Assembly: GCA_025360565.1 (NCBI GenBank)
Contig: JANYBY010000207.1
Location: 1-18,800, forward strand
Direction: 5' to 3'
DNA length: 18,800 bases
Source of the DNA: Bacteroidota bacterium
GTDB lineage: Bacteria > Bacteroidota > Bacteroidia > B-17B0 > Aurantibacillaceae
The notes beneath the pieces are model-generated. The model searched no databases and was not told where the DNA came from. It worked only from the letters and a program-made list of their open reading frames with translations. A program made the translations under genes and the position numbers. How positions within the stretch are numbered: the first letter of the stretch is position 1; every line of letters starts with the position of its first letter. Shown one piece after another: positions 6,532 to 13,809 of the stretch.

Positions 6532-8123
6532 CCTTTATTTAACTTATTTAAATTTCTCTCAATGTATTTTTCAGATGTGATCAAAGCGGTTTGTATACGC
6601 TTGGCATAGTGGATGCTGTCTAAGATCTCTTTTTGTTTTTCATCCACCAGATCTTTTTGTGCTTCTACTATTGTTTTTTGTTTTTCAATTAACGCTTTTT
6701 GTTTTCTTGTAATTCGGAGCGATCTAAATATAAACCCGGCAAACACAAGCACTAAAAGTAAACCTCCACCCACTGACATTGAAATGATTTTCTGTTTTCT
6801 GTTTTTTTCTTCCGCTATTATCTGTTGATTCTCTAATTCTTTTTTATGTATGGCTTTAGCAACCGCTTCTTGTTTTTGGTATTCATGATCCATTTCAGAA
6901 CGCATAAATTTTTTCGAATTTTCATGGGAGAAAATAGTGTCGCGTAAAGCAATAAATTTTTTATAGTGCTCGAGGGCTAAAGCAGGGCGATTCGTTTTTT
7001 CGTAAAGAACACTTAAGTTTTGATGTGCGCTTTTTTCTTCATCCTCAGCCCCAATTTTTTTTAAAATGAGCAATCCTTTTTTTAAGTTTAGTTCAGCCTC
7101 TTTATATTTGCCCATTTTTGTAAACACTCTACCGATGCTACTCAACATAAATCCAACATATTGTTTATCTCCTATCTCTTCACTTAACTTTAAACTCCTA
7201 AAAAAATGCTCCAACGCTTTAGGATAATCTGATTGGTCAGAATAAAGGTCGGCTATACTTCCAAGTGTTCTCCCAACTTGTTTTTTATCCCCCACTTCTT
7301 CACTTAATTTTAAACCCTTAAAATAATACTCAAGAGCTTTAGAAAAATTGCCTTGTTCAGAATACACGTTTGCTATGTTACCAAGCGTTGTTCCGGATGT
7401 GAGTTTATCCCCCAGCTCTTCACTTGATTTTAAACCCTTAAAAAAATATTGCAGTGCCTTTGGGTAATCGGCTTGTACAAAATACAGGGTTGCTATATTA
7501 CCAAATGTTATCCCAATCAGTTGTTTATCTCCTATTTGCTCTCCTAATTTTAGCGCTTTAAAAAGGGACTCAAGGGCTTTTGAAAAATCGGCTTTGGCAG
7601 AATAAACTATTGCCATGTTAGAAAGTGTTAATCCAATCTGCTGTTTATCCCCCACCTCTTCACTTAATTTTAAACACTTATGAAAATATTCAAGAGCTTT
7701 TGGGTAATCGGCTTGGGCAGTGTACACGAGCGCCAAATCACCAGATGTTTTTCCAATCTGAAGTTTATCCCCCACCTCTTCAGCTAATTTTAAACTTTTA
7801 AAATCATTCACAAGTGCTTTTGCGTAATCGGCGTGAAAATAGTACGCGCTTCCAATTTTTCTAAATACAAACGCAAGGTGTATTCGGTAAATGTTTTTCA
7901 ATGCGCCGCCAACAGCAACATTTTTCTCGGCAAGTGTTTTTAGTTGCTCAATGTATTTTTCTTGTTCTTCGCCGGTTGCTTTTTTGGTTAATAATTTTAA
8001 CAAGTTACATCGAGTAGTATCATGTTTCGCGTTTTTTAGTGCCAATTTTAAAGAGTCAATAGTTTTATTCTGCCCAAAGAGCAAAGCAGGAAAAAGTACT
8101 AATATGAAAAGATATTTTTTCAA
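6528..8123 (-). CDS. TPR-transmembrane-coiled-coil sensor-like protein, no output domain (copy B)
   Basis: A 531-residue paralogue of the downstream gene: signal peptide (KKYLFILVLFPALLFGQ), about eight TPR units between residues 80 and 400, a coiled-coil segment, one membrane helix (about 445-467), then a coiled coil with the same ILDSIHYAKRIQTAL motif and an end at NLNKLNKG. Six central TPRs are encoded by DNA repeats of exactly 120 bp. TPR arrays bind proteins or peptides; the topology places them in the periplasm and the tail in the cytoplasm. The SpoIIE/PP2C domain that follows this tail in related Bacteroidota proteins is absent. There is no ATG near the signal peptide, so the start is TTG at 8123. 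Partner and signal are unknown. Confidence 0.85.
   Translation of the reverse strand: MKKYLFILVLFPALLFGQNKTIDSLKLALKNAKHDTTRCNLLKLLTKKATGEEQEKYIEQLKTLAEKNVAVGGALKNIYRIHLAFVFRKIGSAYYFHADYAKALVNDFKSLKLAEEVGDKLQIGKTSGDLALVYTAQADYPKALEYFHKCLKLSEEVGDKQQIGLTLSNMAIVYSAKADFSKALESLFKALKLGEQIGDKQLIGITFGNIATLYFVQADYPKALQYFFKGLKSSEELGDKLTSGTTLGNIANVYSEQGNFSKALEYYFKGLKLSEEVGDKKQVGRTLGSIADLYSDQSDYPKALEHFFRSLKLSEEIGDKQYVGFMLSSIGRVFTKMGKYKEAELNLKKGLLILKKIGAEDEEKSAHQNLSVLYEKTNRPALALEHYKKFIALRDTIFSHENSKKFMRSEMDHEYQKQEAVAKAIHKKELENQQIIAEEKNRKQKIISMSVGGGLLLVLVFAGFIFRSLRITRKQKALIEKQKTIVEAQKDLVDEKQKEILDSIHYAKRIQTALITSEKYIERNLNKLNKG
7141..7860. repeat. Six in-phase 120-bp tandem repeats within the TPR gene
   Basis: Units begin at 7141, 7261, 7381, 7501, 7621 and 7741 with no insertion or deletion. 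Each carries a version of TTTATCnCCnAnnTnTTC at the same offset and encodes one 40-residue TPR (minus strand). Several blocks of 10 to 20 bp are identical between units. The regular spacing makes unit gain or loss by recombination plausible. Confidence 0.85.
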
Positions 8124-8227
8124 AGTTTAAACTTAAGAAATTTTCAAGATAATTGCTACAAATATGAGCTGTCTCTTTGTGCAAAGACTCAATTCAAATT
8201 CAGTATCAAATCCCTACCTTTACATGA

Positions 8228-9016
8228 ATGCCAATACGTTTCGTAATATTCGTCCTCCTCTTCTCAAAACTCACCGCTCAGGTAAATTGCGATGTAAGCG
8301 AACTGGCCTTTAAAAATGAAGAAGTGCTTACTTACGACGTGTATTACCATTGGGGATTGATATGGGCAAATGCCGGCAAAGCAACTTTTACCATTAAGCC
8401 CGCCACCTATAAAAATAAAAAAGTATTTAATATTACGGGCGAAGGAAATACGTTTAAGAGTTACGATTGGTTTTACAAAGTGCGCGATAAATTTGAAAGC
8501 TGGGTAGATACCGCTACCCTAAAGCCCCTGCGGTATATTCGTAATACCAAAGAAGGAAGTAATCAGGTGTATAACGACAGCTATTTTAATTTTGCAGAAA
8601 AGAGCGCGATCTGTTTTAAAATATTAAAAAACAAAAAGAACAGTTATTATTCAAAAAGAGATACGGTAAAAATAAGCGATTGCACTTTGGATGTGATGAC
8701 CATGATCTATTTTGCGCGATGCATTGATTATAAAAAATACAAGCCCGATGATAAGATCCCTATTTCACTTTATCTTGATGGGGAGGTGAACGATACACTT
8801 TATATCCGTTACCGAGGACAGGAAAAAATAAAAACCGAATTAGGAGAAAAAAAATGCCTTGTGTTTAGTCCGCTTTTAATTGCAGGAACAATTTTTGCAG
8901 GAGGCAAGGGTATGACCGTTTGGGTAACGGACGACGATAAAAAAATTCCATTACTAATAAAAACGCCCATTGTTGTGGGCGAGATACAAGTAAAGATAAA
9001 AGCAATAAAAAATTAA
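8228..9016 (+). CDS. DUF3108 domain-containing exported protein
   Basis: A 262-residue protein with a signal peptide (MPIRFVIFVLLFSKLTAQ), then the DUF3108 pattern: an N-terminal EVLTYDVYYHWGLIWANAGKATF segment, DWFYKVRDKFESWVDT near residue 80, LKPLRYIRNTKEG, VMTMIYFARC near 155, and a C-terminal GKGMTVWVTDDDKKIPLLIK block. The fold is a beta-rich lipid-binding-like barrel in the envelope; no biochemical role is established. The ATG at 8228 follows TACCTTTA (8215-8222), a near match to the -7 box, so the transcript may have almost no leader. It is divergent from the TPR pair, 104 bp away, and convergent with the coiled-coil pair, 10 bp away with no visible terminator. Confidence 0.85.
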   Translation: MPIRFVIFVLLFSKLTAQVNCDVSELAFKNEEVLTYDVYYHWGLIWANAGKATFTIKPATYKNKKVFNITGEGNTFKSYDWFYKVRDKFESWVDTATLKPLRYIRNTKEGSNQVYNDSYFNFAEKSAICFKILKNKKNSYYSKRDTVKISDCTLDVMTMIYFARCIDYKKYKPDDKIPISLYLDGEVNDTLYIRYRGQEKIKTELGEKKCLVFSPLLIAGTIFAGGKGMTVWVTDDDKKIPLLIKTPIVVGEIQVKIKAIKN

Positions 9017-9026
9017 AATCTATTTT

Positions 9027-9920
9027 TCAACTGATCTGATCCAATCTCTTTTTCCAATTTTCTTCGATTGTTTTTTGAGTTTCTATTTCTTTTAAATTAA
9101 ATACTTTGGTGTCTTGCCCAGACTTTATATCCTTTTCAAAATTCTGAATTTTAAGTTGATATTCTTTAATGTCTTTTTCAACATCAAGAATAGTTCCTTC
9201 AATGTCTTTTTGCTTATCTGTTAATTTTTCCAGTGCCTTTTTTGCCAGCTTTGCCCTATCACTTGCGGCATCTGTAATGGTATCATTTATTTTCTTTTGC
9301 GCGGCCATTTCATTGATCTTTAACTCACGCTCCGCTTTTTTTTCGGCCAATTTTTTTTCTGTTTTCTCGATTTTAATTTTGGTATCGGCTATATTTTCTT
9401 CAACCTTCAATTTATTATTTTCAATGACTTTAATTTCGCGGTGTAATTTTTTTTGATAATTAATGGCCGCCGCCATATATGCCTCAATAGGGGCTTTGGT
9501 CATTTTAACGGCAAACTCGCGGATGGCTTTTTCAAACAATTTAAATTCATTAGGGTTGTTTTCCGATTTAATATAATTTCCAGCGCCAATGTCCAACGCC
9601 ACCCGCATTTGTATTTGTTTGGTTTCTTTATCCTCAACAAACCGACAATAAATATCAATAGGTTTGTTTATTATTTCTTTTAAAAAAATATTGTGACCGT
9701 AAATTTCAACCTTGTCATCGGCAACGCGTTCGCATTTATTCTTTAGCAAATAATCTTTCCATCCTTCTACAACATCTTTAAGAACATTTTCGTAAATGGT
9801 TGTTTTAACAGCGTTCCTTTCGGTTGCATAAAACTTTTCGGTAGATTCCCGGATCTCAATTTTTTGTGCTGAACACAATAGGGCTGTACAAACAAACAGG
9901 TAAACAGGAGAGTGCTTCAT
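9027..9920 (-). CDS. Exported coiled-coil protein of unknown family (long paralogue)
   Basis: A 297-residue protein with a signal peptide (cleavage likely after LLCSA), a globular N-terminal domain of about 130 residues rich in beta strands (YGHNIFLKEI, QIQMRVALDIGAG) ending in FEKAIREFAVKMTK, then a Lys/Glu-rich coiled coil of about 140 residues to the C-terminus. It is clearly homologous to the gene immediately upstream in the operon (9939-10607): both share EKF..., a Trp-Lys pair, YG/FG-(H/D)NI, VA(L/V)D(I/L)G and EFA(V/I)KMTK. The coiled coil here is about 70 residues longer. No known domain was recognised. It is likely periplasmic or surface-located, possibly a spacer or oligomerising protein; that role is inference. 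The gap to the upstream paralogue is 18 bp plus codon differences. Confidence 0.7.
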   Translation of the reverse strand: MKHSPVYLFVCTALLCSAQKIEIRESTEKFYATERNAVKTTIYENVLKDVVEGWKDYLLKNKCERVADDKVEIYGHNIFLKEIINKPIDIYCRFVEDKETKQIQMRVALDIGAGNYIKSENNPNEFKLFEKAIREFAVKMTKAPIEAYMAAAINYQKKLHREIKVIENNKLKVEENIADTKIKIEKTEKKLAEKKAERELKINEMAAQKKINDTITDAASDRAKLAKKALEKLTDKQKDIEGTILDVEKDIKEYQLKIQNFEKDIKSGQDTKVFNLKEIETQKTIEENWKKRLDQIS

Positions 9921-9938
9921 AAAATTCCAAAAACGTAT

Positions 9939-10607
9939 TTAGTTTACCTTATCTAATTTCTTTTTTAATTCGTCCACCACTTTTTTCTGCGCCTCTATCT
10001 CTGCTTTTTTCTTTACCTGATCTTCTTCGTTCTTTTTGGTATCTTCTTCGGCTTTTTTAATTTTTCCTTTGTAATTCTCAATATCTTCTTTTAAATTTTT
10101 ATTATCTTTTTCAAGGTCTTTTTGTTTGTCCTCTATTTTGGCGAGTACTTTGCCGGCGTCTTTCACATTTTCTTCCATGCCTTCTTTCGTCATTTTAATA
10201 GCGAATTCCTTCACTAATTTTTCTACAAATTTCAACTTGTCTTTATCGCCCGAATGACCAAGATATTTTCCGCCAAGATCAACGGCCACAGCTATTTTAA
10301 TGGTCTTCTCTTTTTTGTCCTCTTCAAACTTGGTATAAAAATCGGCAGTGTTGTTTCCCCAGTCGGTCACCAAAATATTATCGCCAAAAACTTCGTTATT
10401 ATCTTCCTTTACTTTTTCATTTTTAAAATCCTTCATTACTTTTTTCCACTCCTTAATTACGTGGTCAAAGTCGCTGTCGTAAATGGTTGAAATAACCGCG
10501 TCGTGCGAACCGGTGCTGAATTTTTCGTTTCCTTCTTTTACAGAAATGGATTGAGCGATAGAAAAGGAAGCGGAAGAGATGAAAAGTAACGTGATAAATT
10601 TTTGCAT
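9939..10607 (-). CDS. Exported coiled-coil protein of unknown family (short paralogue)
   Basis: A 222-residue protein: signal peptide MQKFITLLFISSASFSIAQ, an N-terminal domain of about 130 residues matching the downstream paralogue, with EFAIKMTKEGMEE at its end, and a highly charged C-terminal coiled coil of about 75 residues (K, E and D dominate; KVVDELKKKLDKVN at the end). The ATG at 10607 is preferred; a TTG two codons upstream (10613) would add only two residues. It is the first gene of a two-gene operon. Sequence identity between the pair is confined to the N-terminal domain, while the coils differ in length and sequence, suggesting duplication followed by change in the rod. Function unknown. 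Confidence 0.7.
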   Translation of the reverse strand: MQKFITLLFISSASFSIAQSISVKEGNEKFSTGSHDAVISTIYDSDFDHVIKEWKKVMKDFKNEKVKEDNNEVFGDNILVTDWGNNTADFYTKFEEDKKEKTIKIAVAVDLGGKYLGHSGDKDKLKFVEKLVKEFAIKMTKEGMEENVKDAGKVLAKIEDKQKDLEKDNKNLKEDIENYKGKIKKAEEDTKKNEEDQVKKKAEIEAQKKVVDELKKKLDKVN

Positions 10608-10651
10608 GATCAAATAGTTAAAATCATTATATGTAGGTTAACCAAAATTAA

Positions 10652-10888
10652 TTATTCAATATCCCAAACACTTGGCCTTTTCTTTTTATAAAAGGGCTTA
10701 AAATAATTTTTATGCTCCAAAATAAAAGCCATAATAAAATAAACAATAACAGGGCTGCCGAACGTGAAAAATGATAAATAAATAAAGTACATACGAACGG
10801 TGGTGGTGTTAATGCCGAGTTTTTTTCCCCACCATTCGCAAACACCAAAAGCCTGCTGCTCAAACCAACGAACAATTTTCTTTATCAT
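10652..10888 (-). CDS. Small PspC domain membrane protein
   Basis: A 78-residue protein with a PspC domain: GVCEWWGKKLGINTTTVRMYFIYLSF (about 15-40) carries the conserved G-V-C, LGI and VR positions, followed by a hydrophobic helix (SPVIVYFIMAFILEH, about 44-58) and a basic tail ending VWDIE. E. coli PspC is an inner-membrane partner in the phage-shock response. Short stand-alone PspC proteins are common in Bacteroidota and are often annotated as transcriptional regulators without proof. The ATG at 10888 is used. It lies 18 bp after the DUF2851 gene and is probably co-transcribed with it. A frame-shifted ORF over the same bases is not real. Confidence 0.85.
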   Translation of the reverse strand: MIKKIVRWFEQQAFGVCEWWGKKLGINTTTVRMYFIYLSFFTFGSPVIVYFIMAFILEHKNYFKPFYKKKRPSVWDIE

Positions 10889-10906
10889 AAAGCAAATATA
10901 CTGAAT

Positions 10907-12223
10907 TTATTTGCCGTTTAAAATAGCCGCTGCCACGCCGCACGAAAGGCATTTTCGCTTTACGCAATAATTATCATGTAAATTAATTAAGGCCTGGCTG
11001 TTGGCGGCATTTTTTAATTGATGATTTTTTTGTGAGAATAATTTTGTTTTGGTGTTTTTTTCAAACGCGCATTTTTCCAGTAATTCAAATGGAATATTTT
11101 CAAATTCAATTCGGCCGGTACGCTTAAAATAAAAAAAGAAAAAAACCGAAAAAGTATTGATGATAATATTTGAAACAGAATCATCGCCCAACGAATTTTT
11201 CTTCTTAACCGCTTCTCCTCCCAAATTATAATGATCGGCCCAGTAATTCTCTAAATTTAATTTAAAGGCTGAAAAGATCTTATCGTACGTATTATAATTT
11301 TGAGGTGCGTTAAATAATCCCGGCTGCGTATGTATTAATTTGGCAAATTGGGCTAAACGCAATGTTGCAAAATTGGCGGGACGCAACCTCGAAAACTTAA
11401 ACAGCTCTTTTTTCAAAGGTGTTATTTTATATTTATTCTTTAAAAATTCAAATTCGTTTTGCAGATTTAAAATATATTTATCTTCAAACTGTTTATCAAG
11501 TAGGCCGCTTGTACCCAGCAGAAGGCATTCCAGCTGGAGCAGGTTATCGCAATGTTTTAACAAGATCGGTACAGGCAATTGTTTTGCCAAAAGTTCAAAG
11601 GGAACAGAATTTACCTTAAATCCAAAATTGCGCAATAAAAGTGTGTAAAAAGTTTGAGTATAATCGCCTGCGAAATTTTCGAAAAGGGCATCAACGTTTT
11701 TTACTTTGTATTCCAAACGCTCCACAAACATCCGTTCAAGCCAGGCCGAAAATTTAAGATCGTTAACCAAAGGCAATTGATTATTACAGGCAATGGTTTG
11801 TTTTGATCGGGTTATTGTTTGGTATTGTTCTATAACGTGTTCGGGCAACAGATCTTTTATTTCCAAAACCTCCACGTTATTCCTGGTATTTTGCTCGAGC
11901 AAAACATCGTTTTTATAAACTACATGCAAAATAATATTATCGTAAGTTTTGTCGTTTTGATGCTTATGCTTTAGCCAATCGCTGGTTTTAACATGTATCT
12001 CAATATTCCCCGCCAAAACAATATCGTTGATCTTAATTTGTGCGTTAAAAAAATCGGGACCCGAATCTTTATTTAATTCGCCTGTTTTTATAATTGAAAT
12101 TTGATTTCCCTTATTGGTAATTAATGGCTCGGGTTTTAAAAGTTTATGCTGCCAAATAAACTGAAGAAAATCTTCTTTAAGATCAGAAGCCTTCTCAAAA
12201 ATATTTTTTAAGTCATTTTTCAT
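10907..12223 (-). CDS. DUF2851 family protein
   Basis: A 438-residue protein matching DUF2851 end to end: the N-terminal EDFLQFIWQHKLL, GELNKDSGPDFFNAQIKIN (about 48-66), GNIEIHVKTSDWLKHKH with YDNIILHVVY following, a central helical region, and a C-terminal Cys-containing stretch (NYCVKRKCLSCGVAAAIL). The combination of GPDFFNA, EIHV and DW residues near the N-terminus resembles a nuclease-like core, and the C-terminal cysteines could bind metal; both points are inference, as the family has no established function. No signal peptide, so cytoplasmic. It is followed 18 bp later by the PspC gene in the same operon. Confidence 0.85.
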   Translation of the reverse strand: MKNDLKNIFEKASDLKEDFLQFIWQHKLLKPEPLITNKGNQISIIKTGELNKDSGPDFFNAQIKINDIVLAGNIEIHVKTSDWLKHKHQNDKTYDNIILHVVYKNDVLLEQNTRNNVEVLEIKDLLPEHVIEQYQTITRSKQTIACNNQLPLVNDLKFSAWLERMFVERLEYKVKNVDALFENFAGDYTQTFYTLLLRNFGFKVNSVPFELLAKQLPVPILLKHCDNLLQLECLLLGTSGLLDKQFEDKYILNLQNEFEFLKNKYKITPLKKELFKFSRLRPANFATLRLAQFAKLIHTQPGLFNAPQNYNTYDKIFSAFKLNLENYWADHYNLGGEAVKKKNSLGDDSVSNIIINTFSVFFFFYFKRTGRIEFENIPFELLEKCAFEKNTKTKLFSQKNHQLKNAANSQALINLHDNYCVKRKCLSCGVAAAILNGK

Positions 12224-12348
12224 GAATTTTTTCTTTAGGCAAGGCCCTTTTCGACGCCAATAGCTCAGCGGCCTCTTGGCTAGAAAAGAAACGCCGCATA
12301 AAGGAAAAAGGCATAGAAAAATGACAAAAGGTATTTGTGAGATGGCTT

Positions 12349-13116
12349 CTATGCATATCCTTTTATCTTATAAATAATATATCCCATCCATTCGTGAATT
12401 AAAAACTGTAAGCTAAACAGCGCGTCCGGATTTGGGATCAATAAATGATCCGGCGTAAATCGCCGCCCGCCGCTCATTCTGTTGGTTGGGTACGCGGTTA
12501 AATTTGTAAAACCCGCTTTTTTAAAAACCGCCATTGATCGCGGCATGTGATAAGAGGAAGTAACGAGCATAAAATTTCCCGAGATGTTTAAACTATCTAA
12601 TAATTTTTTTGTGAAGATCGCGTTTTCGTAAGTGTTTTTACTGTTCGATTCCATTACCAAAGCGCTATCGGGAATATGTAAACCGTTTAAATATTTTTTT
12701 ATATAGATCGCTTCGCGGCACTCGGGGAATTCAATACTTCCCGAGCCTCCGCTAAAAATTATTTTTTTTATTCTTCCGTTAAAATAATAAGGCAACACCT
12801 GAAATAATCTGTCGCCGCTTGCACCAAAACCTATTTTTTGTAAACGCATATCAATACTCCCAATGCCGCCAAGCACAATGGCCCCATCGTATTTAGTGGT
12901 CATCAGATCAATGTCGGGCGTAACAGGTTCCCATTGACGGAAACATTCATCCACAATAAAAGAGTTGCTACAAATGTATAAGATTACAAGGGCCGCTATT
13001 CGTAATTTTTTTGCACGGCCTTCCACTTTTGTTTTAAACGAATAAAGCAATAACAAAAAAACCCACAGCAGTGGCGAAAATAAAAACGCAAGTATTTTTG
13101 ATAAATAAAAAAACAT
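12349..13116 (-). CDS. YdcF/ElyC-like (DUF218) membrane protein
   Basis: A 255-residue protein with two N-terminal hydrophobic segments (about 5-27 and 38-55), then a DUF218 domain. Key motifs are AIVLGGIGS (about 80-88), IIFSGGSGS, the ESNSKNTYENA segment matching the family S-x-N-T-x-E-N-A motif, and LVTSSYHMPRSMAVFKKAG. In E. coli relatives (ElyC, SanA, YdcF) this domain is linked to envelope and peptidoglycan maintenance, and the domain is expected outside or at the membrane. The ATG at 13116 starts directly at the first membrane segment. Upstream genes are not tightly linked (125 and 57 bp gaps), so it is probably transcribed alone or with the gene at 13185. Confidence 0.85.
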   Translation of the reverse strand: MFFYLSKILAFLFSPLLWVFLLLLYSFKTKVEGRAKKLRIAALVILYICSNSFIVDECFRQWEPVTPDIDLMTTKYDGAIVLGGIGSIDMRLQKIGFGASGDRLFQVLPYYFNGRIKKIIFSGGSGSIEFPECREAIYIKKYLNGLHIPDSALVMESNSKNTYENAIFTKKLLDSLNISGNFMLVTSSYHMPRSMAVFKKAGFTNLTAYPTNRMSGGRRFTPDHLLIPNPDALFSLQFLIHEWMGYIIYKIKGYA

Positions 13117-13184
13117 CTGGCCTAAATTTAATCCAAATTATTCAATGTAAAAAAGAATAGAACAAATTTGTGAACTGTAAATTA

Positions 13185-13727
13185 TTAATTTAGAGAATTG
13201 AGGTTTCGAAAATTCAGATCAACAAGTTTGATGGTCTTTTTCTTGGAAAGCCGAATTCTTTTAAAGCTCATACGCTTTAGTATCAATCCGGCCGCGACAA
13301 AAGAAGCGGAAACAACAACCCTCCCGGTATTTAGCAAAGGTCGTTTATCGAGAATTAAACCATTAACGGTTTTTAATGACGCTAAACCAACTCCGGCAAT
13401 TATAAACGCTTTTTCAAAAGTGGTAATTAAATGGTTGTTTCTTTGAAAACGAATACATTTTAGATCAGAGATCTTAACAGTTGTGTCGTCCGAAAAATAA
13501 ATAGTACTGTCGTGCAGGTTGGCAATAATCCTCTTGTGAAAGTTCTTTTTACCCTTTACTTTATACCACAACACATCTTGTTCGTGCAGTTGATATTTTT
13601 TTAGTGCCCCGAATCTGGTGAAATAAATTTCGAGCGTTTCCTGTGAAAAGGAAAGCTGTGAAAAAAACACCAAAAAAACCATTAATCCGGAAAGATTCAT
13701 CAGAGTAAACTTAAATTTTATATTCAT
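13185..13727 (-). CDS. Exported hypothetical protein
   Basis: A 180-residue protein with a signal peptide (hydrophobic LSGLMVFLVFFSQLSFS, cleavage before QETLEI). A short beta-rich part follows (WYKVKGKKNFHKRIIANLHDSTIYFSDDTTVKISDLKCIRF), then two weakly hydrophobic stretches (about 105-120 and 135-150) and a basic C-terminus. No family was recognised; the pattern of a small beta domain that records an ISDLKCIRF strand, then hydrophobic helices, is frequent among Bacteroidota envelope proteins. The ATG at 13727 is preferred over a TTG one codon upstream. It is divergent from accC across about 80 bp. Confidence 0.65.
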   Translation of the reverse strand: MNIKFKFTLMNLSGLMVFLVFFSQLSFSQETLEIYFTRFGALKKYQLHEQDVLWYKVKGKKNFHKRIIANLHDSTIYFSDDTTVKISDLKCIRFQRNNHLITTFEKAFIIAGVGLASLKTVNGLILDKRPLLNTGRVVVSASFVAAGLILKRMSFKRIRLSKKKTIKLVDLNFRNLNSLN

Positions 13728-13809
13728 CAATTAAAAAAAGTAAAACATAAAATATCTTAATTTAAGAGTGATAATTACTATATTTATCCTGTTCATTTAA
13801 TCAGATCGT

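Noticed and set aside
7141..7860. CRISPR-like regular repeats
   Set aside because: The 120-bp units are wholly coding, have no unique spacers and translate into TPR repeats.
8175..8186. CTTTG-TG-CAAAG palindrome between the TPR and DUF3108 genes as an operator
   Set aside because: The arms are only 5 bp in A/T-rich DNA, no regulator lies nearby, and no promoter boxes with proper spacing could be placed.
10648..10875. 75-aa minus-strand ORF overlapping the PspC gene
   Set aside because: It lies in another frame of the same bases, and the PspC motif is present only in the 78-aa frame.
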